Shown here piece by piece: positions 1 to 4,665 of a stretch of DNA of 6,227 nucleotides. The translations under genes were made by a program, and so were the position numbers. This DNA comes from Synergistes sp. (GTDB taxonomy: Bacteria; Synergistota; Synergistia; Synergistales; Synergistaceae). The notes beneath the pieces are model-generated. The model did no database searches, was not told where the DNA came from, and worked only from the letters and a program-made list of their open reading frames with translations. Location of the stretch: NCBI GenBank assembly GCA_016288355.1, contig JAEEYY010000120.1, forward strand, positions 1 through 6,227. Direction: 5' to 3'. Each line of letters starts with the position of its first letter. Within the stretch, counting starts at the first letter, position 1.

Positions 1-5
1 CAGTT

Positions 6-24
6 TGCTTCTTACTGCTTCTTA
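6..24 (-). repeat. Short tandem 9-mer over the receptor A stop codon
   Basis: TAAGAAGCA occurs twice on the minus strand with one base between copies (24-16 and 14-6). The first copy begins with the TAA stop of receptor A. No hairpin terminator is visible in the 21 bases downstream, so any terminator lies beyond the window. The repeat may be chance. Confidence 0.5.
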
Positions 25-2229
25 GGCATTGTCCTTTGCAGGAAGCGCCCTGCGGTTCTTCTCCGGCTTGTTCTTGTTCTTGTTTTTATTCTCGTTCTCG
101 ATCTTGAACATCGCCAGGGAGTCGTGCAGGTCCTCGGCCAGCTGCGCCTGTTCGTCGGAGATACCCGCCGCCCGCTGAGCCACGGCTGCCGTTTCGTCCA
201 TCGACGCTTTGATGCCCTCAAGGTGCTCCAGTATCTCCGTGCTGGCCTTCGTCACGTTGTCGATGCCTGTCGCGATCTCACGGCTGGACGCCGCTTGCTC
301 CTGAGCCACCGCCGCGATGTTCTGGATGCGGTCGTTGGCCTTGTCGATCTGGTTCATGGCCTCGGCCAGGGACTCCTTTGCCCCGTTGGCCTTCTCCACC
401 GTCTGTACCAGGAGCTCCGCCGTTTCATCGCTGGCGGTCTTGGTATCCTGAGCGCCGCTCTGAAGTGTCCCCATCAGGCCACGGACGTTGTCTGCTGCCC
501 GGCCGGATTCCTCCGCCAGCTTACGCACCGACTCTGCCACCACGGCGAACCCGCGTCCCGCCTCGCCCGCGCGCGCCGCCTCGATGGCCGCGTTCAGCGC
601 CAGCAGGTTTGTCTGGTCCGCAATGGAGGTGATGACGCCGATGAACTCGCTGATCTTGTCCACGGAGTCCACCAGGCCCTGGAGCTTCTCTCCGCTCTCG
701 TTCGTCTTCGTCTGAAGGATGGCCATGTTGGCGATGGCCTCCTGCACGGTCTCCGTGGCCTTGCTTGCCACGTGGGTCACGTTGGCGATGAACTCGGCGC
801 AGTCCGTGGCGGCCTGGGCGGAGGTCATGGAGGCGGCGGACATCTCCTCCGTCCCCGCGTTGCTCTGCTCCAGCGACGAGGCATTGGATTCCATCAGCTT
901 CACGGTTTCGTTCACGGCCTTGCGGACCTTGTTGGCGCCCTCCAGGTTGGCAGCTGCGTCCTCGTGCATGGTCGTGGCTTTCTCGGAGGAGGCGTCGGCG
1001 TTGTCGCGGATCTCGGTGATGGCCGTGCGCATGGCGGCGAACATCTCGGACAGCGCATCGCCCAGGGTGCCCAGCTCGTCGTGCCCATCATACTGGAAGT
1101 CCCCCCGGGTGATGGACATATCGCCGTCCCGCGCTTTGTGCGTCAGTTCCACTACGCGGGACAGCGGCTTGCGGATGGCCCCGGCGATGAGGAAAGCGAT
1201 GCCAATGCCCACCACGATCGCCATAGCCGCCAATGAGATCAACAGCCACACCGCGCTGCCCAGGGAGTCATAGCCGCTCTTGGTGAAGCTCGTCACACGG
1301 GTGACGGCGGCATTCATGATATTGTTGGCAGCATCCATCAGGGCGCGGCTGTCAGCCAGCAACTTCTGGTACAGCGGGTCCGAGTCGGTGAACGTCTTCA
1401 GCACATCGTCCAAATTCGTCTTAAAGGTGGTGAACGCACTGTTAAGGTTGTTCAGCTTCTCCCTGACTTCCGTGGCCTTGGTGGTATCGGCAAAATTCTG
1501 AGCGTAAGAGTGAAGTTCATTGAACTGCGCCGCGACCTTCTGCAGAGTGTTCAGATCCCGTCTCTCCGTCCCCTGCTCGTACTTGTACAGGATGTCGAGC
1601 ATATTGGTCAGCATTATCTCCGCGCCCTTCACACGATCCAGCTTCCGATCCAGATCATGCGTCAGCTCTGAAAGTGCACCGATGTCGGGGGAGTCCTTCT
1701 CGATGCCGTTGTTTATGTCGTGATGCTCGTTGTAGGCTCTCGTGTACTGGATCTCCACAACCTCATCAAGGCGCTTGCGTATATCGCTGGCGCTTTCGTC
1801 CATCTTCTTGATCGCGGCCCTTTTGGAGAGGATCATGTTCGTGACCTGCTTAAAGGCCTCCGTGCTATCGCGCAGGGCGCCTTCGATCTCCGGCAGAGTG
1901 GACAGGGAGGTCAGCTCCGGCTGCTCCATGTAAAGATTCTTAGCGGAGGACAGTTCCTTGTTCATATCCGAAAGATGACCCTGAAGCTGCTCGATGTCGT
2001 GATCGCTCTCAGCAAAGCGAAGGTCACGGATGTCCGCCCGGATCCACGACACTATGGTGTTCATGTTGTTTGCGGTGGTCATGGCCTTCACCACCTGCGA
2101 GACAAAGGCCATATCGCTCTGAACGGCGCTGACGCTCATCCAGCTAAAAAATACGGCCACACCAAACAGGGCAAGCACCAGTCCAAATCCAACGCCAAGT
2201 TTCGCGGAGATCTTCAAGTTCTTTAACAT
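22..2229 (-). CDS. Methyl-accepting chemotaxis protein with HBM-like sensor domain (receptor A)
   Basis: This is a complete inner-membrane chemoreceptor of 735 residues that would sense a ligand outside the membrane and control CheA kinase through CheW. Seen in the sequence: TM1 at about residues 9-31, a helical extracytoplasmic region at about 32-324, TM2 at about 326-350, HAMP at about 351-403 (IRKPLSRVVEL, then DELGTLGDALSEM), and a coiled-coil signalling domain to about 709. The hairpin tip lies at 536-575 (IADQTNLLALNAAIEAARAG, GRGFAVVAESVRKLAEES). Its trimer-contact equivalents of the Tsr residues are D538, N546, E550, R553 and E556. Candidate methylation segments are GTEEMSAASMTSAQA and AAVAQEQAASSREI. 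The tail holds a Glu/Asn/Lys repeat (711-721) and no NWETF-like CheR-binding pentapeptide. An in-frame ATG at 2235 would add two residues. I prefer 2229 because it lies 9 bases from the Shine-Dalgarno, as in receptor B, and gives MLKN matching B's MFKN. The HBM assignment rests on length and on a helix pattern like P. putida McpS; the ligand is unknown. Confidence 0.95.
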   Translation of the reverse strand: MLKNLKISAKLGVGFGLVLALFGVAVFFSWMSVSAVQSDMAFVSQVVKAMTTANNMNTIVSWIRADIRDLRFAESDHDIEQLQGHLSDMNKELSSAKNLYMEQPELTSLSTLPEIEGALRDSTEAFKQVTNMILSKRAAIKKMDESASDIRKRLDEVVEIQYTRAYNEHHDINNGIEKDSPDIGALSELTHDLDRKLDRVKGAEIMLTNMLDILYKYEQGTERRDLNTLQKVAAQFNELHSYAQNFADTTKATEVREKLNNLNSAFTTFKTNLDDVLKTFTDSDPLYQKLLADSRALMDAANNIMNAAVTRVTSFTKSGYDSLGSAVWLLISLAAMAIVVGIGIAFLIAGAIRKPLSRVVELTHKARDGDMSITRGDFQYDGHDELGTLGDALSEMFAAMRTAITEIRDNADASSEKATTMHEDAAANLEGANKVRKAVNETVKLMESNASSLEQSNAGTEEMSAASMTSAQAATDCAEFIANVTHVASKATETVQEAIANMAILQTKTNESGEKLQGLVDSVDKISEFIGVITSIADQTNLLALNAAIEAARAGEAGRGFAVVAESVRKLAEESGRAADNVRGLMGTLQSGAQDTKTASDETAELLVQTVEKANGAKESLAEAMNQIDKANDRIQNIAAVAQEQAASSREIATGIDNVTKASTEILEHLEGIKASMDETAAVAQRAAGISDEQAQLAEDLHDSLAMFKIENENKNKNKNKPEKNRRALPAKDNA
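67..99 (-). repeat. In-frame hexanucleotide repeat in receptor A tail
   Basis: On the minus strand, two GAG-AAC/AAT units are followed by AAT/AAA and then three copies of AACAAG. They encode the Glu-Asn and Asn-Lys alternation at residues 711-721 of receptor A. The unit is six bases, so slippage would change tail length without a frameshift. The paralogues have no equivalent. Confidence 0.8.
765..864 (-). repeat. 100-base exact direct repeat, copy in receptor A
   Basis: This block is base-for-base identical to 5385-5484 in receptor C (offset 4620), including all synonymous positions. It encodes the first methylation-helix segment around AGTEEMSAASMTSAQAATD. Receptor B differs at about 17 of the corresponding 100 positions by hand count. 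A second exact run of 60 bases lies at 640-699 and 5260-5319. It is a coding repeat between paralogues, not a mobile element. Confidence 0.9.
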
Positions 2230-2238
2230 CAGCATACA

Positions 2239-2245
2239 CTCCTTT
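2239..2245 (-). promoter_or_regulatory. Shine-Dalgarno site of receptor A, deciding its start
   Basis: On the minus strand AAAGGAG sits 9 bases before the ATG at 2229 but only 3 bases before the in-frame ATG at 2235. The base pattern GGAGTGTA followed by five bases and ATG is the same before receptor B, so the homologous start is 2229. This is direct sequence evidence. Use of the upstream ATG cannot be excluded, but its spacing is poor. Confidence 0.75.
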
Positions 2246-2270
2246 AAAGAGATTTTTACTGCCTCTATAC

Positions 2271-2302
2271 TCTATTATAAAATCTTTACTCGTTTTCTTC
2301 CA
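2271..2302 (-). promoter_or_regulatory. Putative promoter of receptor A (TATAAT -10)
   Basis: A perfect TATAAT lies at 2279-2274 (minus strand) inside the 10-base string TTATAATAGA, 44 bases upstream of the ATG at 2229. The same 10-base string precedes receptor B at a similar distance. The best -35 candidate at 17-base spacing is TGGAAG (2302-2297), only three of six matches to TTGACA and located inside the last codons of receptor B. I see no sigma-28-type motif (TAAA with GCCGATAA). The promoter is plausible but rests mainly on the -10 and on its conservation between paralogues. Confidence 0.45.
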
Positions 2303-4505
2303 GCACTTCTTTTACTTTTCCTTTTTCTCCTTCCTCCAGCGCTTTGGTTGCCCATAATTCGGCTTCATCCTCGCGCTGGACCTTGAACAGGGCCAGGGAG
2401 TTTCGCAGGTCCTCGGCCAGCTGCGTCTGCTCGCCCGCGATACCCGTGGCGCGCTCGGCGACGGCAGCTGTGTCGTCCATGGCGGTGGAGATATTTTCAA
2501 GATGCTCTAATATCTCTGTCGTCGCCTTCGTCACCTTGTCGATGCCCCTCGCGATCTCCCGGCTGGAGGCCGCCTGCTCCTGAGCCACAGCAGCGATGTT
2601 CTGGATACGGTCGTTGGCCTTGTCGATCTCGTCCATGGCCTCAGACAAGGCATCTCTTGCGTCATGGGCTTTCTGCACAGTCTGGACCAGGAGAGACGCT
2701 GTCTCTTCGCTGGCCGTCTTGGTGTCCTTCGCGCCGTCCTGAAGCGCACCTGTCAGGCCTCGGACGTTCTCCGCTGCGTGGCCGGACTCCTCCGCCAGTT
2801 TGCGCACAGACTCCGCCACCACAGCGAACCCGCGGCCGGCTTCGCCCGCGCGCGCCGCCTCGATGGCTGCGTTCAGTGCCAGAAGGTTCGTCTGCCCGGC
2901 AATGGATGTGATGACACTGATGAACTCTGTGATCCTGTCCACGGAGTCCACCAGGCCCTGGAGCTTCTGGCCGCTTTCCTCCGTCTTCTTTTGCAGTTGA
3001 GCCATGTTTGCGATGGCCTCCTGCACTGTCATGGCGGCCCTGTTCGCCACCTGGGTCATGTTGGCAATGAACGCAGCGCAGTCTGTGGCGGCCTGGGCTG
3101 ACGTCATTGCCGCCATGGACATTTCCTCTGTCCCCGCGTTGCTCGACTGCAGCTCCGAGGAGTTGGACTCCATCAGTTTCACTGCCTCGCTGACGGATTT
3201 GCGGACGTTGTTGGCGCCCTCCAGGTTCCTGCCAGCGTCCTCGCGCATGGTCTCGGCCTTCTCCGTGGATGCGTCGGCGTTCTCGTTTATCTCGGCGATG
3301 GCGGTGCGCAGGGAATCGAACATCTCAGACAGCGCGTCGCCCAGGGTACCCAGCTCGTCGTGGCCCTCATGTTCAAAGTCATCGCGGATAATGGACATGT
3401 CGCCGTCGCGAGCCTTAGCGACCAGCTCCACCACGCGCGCCAGCGGCTTGCGGATGGTCCGGGCGATGAGGAGCGCGATGACCATGCCCACGACAATGGC
3501 CACCACCGCCAGGACGACCAGCAGCCACACCGCCTTGCTCAGAGACCGGTAACCTTCGTAAGTGAGCTCATTGAGGCTTGCAACGCCAGAATTCATGATC
3601 TGGTCGGCGACCTTCACCATGGCCAGCCCGTTCTTCAGCAGGTCCTGGAACAGCGGCCCTGTCTCGTCAACGGCCTGGAGCACCTCAGCGAAACTTGCCT
3701 TGAAGACGGCAAAAGCTCCTTTGCTCTGCTGGAGCCTCTTCTGGATGGCCGGAAGCTTCGTGGAATTGGCAAAACTGGTGACGGCGTTCTCAAGGCCGTC
3801 AAGCTGAGTGACGACGCTGTTCAGGATGCTGGAATCGAGTGCCTCGACTCCCTCGCGGTAATGCCACGCGGCGGAAAGCAGATGGATCATCAGCTCCTGA
3901 GATTCCCTCGCGCGTTCCACCTCCGCCTCCAGTTCGGACACTCTGGCGGCTGCAGCCTCGCCGCTGAGGCTGCCCCTGATCTCCTGGGCAATCTTCCTTA
4001 TCTCTGTGCGAGTCGCCTGGAACTGAGAGTTGACGGCCCCGTTCAGAAGGTTCTGCACCGCGTTGAGCCCGCCGCCCAGCTTCTGCATGGCGGTGACCTT
4101 GGAGCGGATCATCTCGCCCACCCTCTCAAGATTTTCAGTGCTCTTCTGCAGATTCCCCTCCATGTCGGCCACGAGGGCCAGAGTGTTCAGACGCGGCTCC
4201 TCGGCGTAGAGTTTTTGCGCCGCCTCCATCCGGCTCTTCAGCTCCACAAAACGGTTTCGGAGGGCTTCAACATCCTCCTCGCTCTCGGAGTAACGGAGGT
4301 CGCGAATGCCGTCGCGGATAAATGACACCGTCCCGTTCATCTCGTTCGCCAGACGCAGGGCTTTGGACACTTCTCCCAGGAAAGCGATGTCCTTCTGCAC
4401 AGCGGAGATGCTGACCCAGCTGAAGAACACGGCCGCGGCAAACAGCAGCAGCACCATGCCGAACCCAATGCCAAGTTTCGCGGATATCCTCAAATTCTTA
4501 AACAT
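2286..4505 (-). CDS. Methyl-accepting chemotaxis protein with HBM-like sensor domain (receptor B)
   Basis: This is a complete 739-residue chemoreceptor, collinear with receptor A. It has TM1 at about 11-34, a helical sensor region at about 35-323, TM2 at about 325-349, HAMP at about 350-402 (IRKPLARVVEL, DELGTLGDALSEM), and a signalling coiled coil to about 708 with the tip at 535-574. It would act in the membrane in a trimer-of-dimers array with CheA and CheW. Methylation-type segments are GTEEMSMAAMTSAQA and AAVAQEQAASSREI. The oddity is the tip: residue 537 is Gly (IAGQTN) where receptors A and C have Asp and E. coli Tsr has Phe373. The other contact positions, N545, E549, R552 and E555, are intact. 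The sensor is largely diverged from A, sharing mainly TM1, an IRDLR motif and scattered helix positions, so a different ligand is likely. The acidic tail after FK (708) ends LEENE, with no CheR-binding pentapeptide. The start has a strong Shine-Dalgarno at 9 bases. It is followed about 50 bases later by receptor A. Confidence 0.96.
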   Translation of the reverse strand: MFKNLRISAKLGIGFGMVLLLFAAAVFFSWVSISAVQKDIAFLGEVSKALRLANEMNGTVSFIRDGIRDLRYSESEEDVEALRNRFVELKSRMEAAQKLYAEEPRLNTLALVADMEGNLQKSTENLERVGEMIRSKVTAMQKLGGGLNAVQNLLNGAVNSQFQATRTEIRKIAQEIRGSLSGEAAAARVSELEAEVERARESQELMIHLLSAAWHYREGVEALDSSILNSVVTQLDGLENAVTSFANSTKLPAIQKRLQQSKGAFAVFKASFAEVLQAVDETGPLFQDLLKNGLAMVKVADQIMNSGVASLNELTYEGYRSLSKAVWLLVVLAVVAIVVGMVIALLIARTIRKPLARVVELVAKARDGDMSIIRDDFEHEGHDELGTLGDALSEMFDSLRTAIAEINENADASTEKAETMREDAGRNLEGANNVRKSVSEAVKLMESNSSELQSSNAGTEEMSMAAMTSAQAATDCAAFIANMTQVANRAAMTVQEAIANMAQLQKKTEESGQKLQGLVDSVDRITEFISVITSIAGQTNLLALNAAIEAARAGEAGRGFAVVAESVRKLAEESGHAAENVRGLTGALQDGAKDTKTASEETASLLVQTVQKAHDARDALSEAMDEIDKANDRIQNIAAVAQEQAASSREIARGIDKVTKATTEILEHLENISTAMDDTAAVAERATGIAGEQTQLAEDLRNSLALFKVQREDEAELWATKALEEGEKGKVKEVLEENE

Positions 4506-4514
4506 TTAACTACA

Positions 4515-4521
4515 CTCCTCC
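4515..4521 (-). promoter_or_regulatory. Shine-Dalgarno site of receptor B
   Basis: GGAGGAG on the minus strand lies 9 bases before the ATG at 4505. This is near-perfect complementarity to the 16S rRNA tail with good spacing, and it fixes the start of receptor B. The adjoining GGAGTGTA matches the leader of receptor A, so the two leaders look homologous. Confidence 0.85.
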
Positions 4522-4550
4522 AAGAGCAGGAATGGGGGAAATCAATTGAA

Positions 4551-4560
4551 TCTATTATAA
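4551..4560 (-). promoter_or_regulatory. Putative -10 element of receptor B promoter
   Basis: The minus strand reads TTATAATAGA here, with TATAAT at 4559-4554, 48 bases upstream of the receptor B ATG and downstream of the receptor C terminator. The same 10-base string precedes receptor A. No convincing TTGACA-like -35 is present at 16-18 bases; that position falls on a run of seven C (4585-4579). A G at the -14 position gives a partial extended -10 (AGT before TATAAT). A promoter is expected here because receptor C is terminated just upstream. Confidence 0.5.
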
Positions 4561-4601
4561 CTTAAAAGAAGGTTTCATGGGGGGGATGTCCTTTGAACAT
4601 G

Positions 4602-4635
4602 AAAACGGGCGATGGGTGTTTGACCCCACCGCCCG
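4602..4635 (-). terminator. Rho-independent terminator after receptor C
   Basis: Reading the minus strand, CGGGCGGTGGG (4635-4625) pairs with CCCATCGCCCG (4616-4606) across an 8-base loop, giving an 11-bp GC-rich stem with a single G-U wobble, followed directly by TTTT (4605-4602). It starts about 30 bases beyond the receptor C stop codon. The structure points to termination of receptor C before receptor B. On the plus strand the hairpin is followed by CCTTTGTTT, a poor T-tract, so I call it only for the minus strand. Confidence 0.85.
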
Positions 4636-4665
4636 CCTTTGTTTCATGATACTTGACGCTGCTTA

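Noticed and set aside
124..1236. 370-residue plus-strand open frame opposite receptor A
   Set aside because: It lies antisense to a strongly conserved receptor, and similar long antisense frames occur at the equivalent places opposite B and C. This is expected from GC-rich coiled-coil coding sequence. The translation resembles no protein family I know and has no clear Shine-Dalgarno.
2236..2285. Possible attenuator or terminator hairpin between receptors B and A
   Set aside because: Only weak AT-rich pairing (AGATTTTA with TAAAAATCT, one bulge) is present. It overlaps the -10 element and lacks a GC-rich stem.
3360..4325. 321-residue plus-strand open frame opposite receptor B
   Set aside because: It is a shadow of the receptor B sensor and HAMP region, with low-complexity His/Leu/Arg-rich composition and no recognisable domain.
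4562..4600. Tiny minus-strand frame beginning ATGTTCAAA between receptors C and B
   Set aside because: It has only 12 codons, begins immediately after the terminator T-tract with no ribosome binding site, and lies upstream of the putative promoter. The resemblance to the MFK start of receptor B is probably chance.
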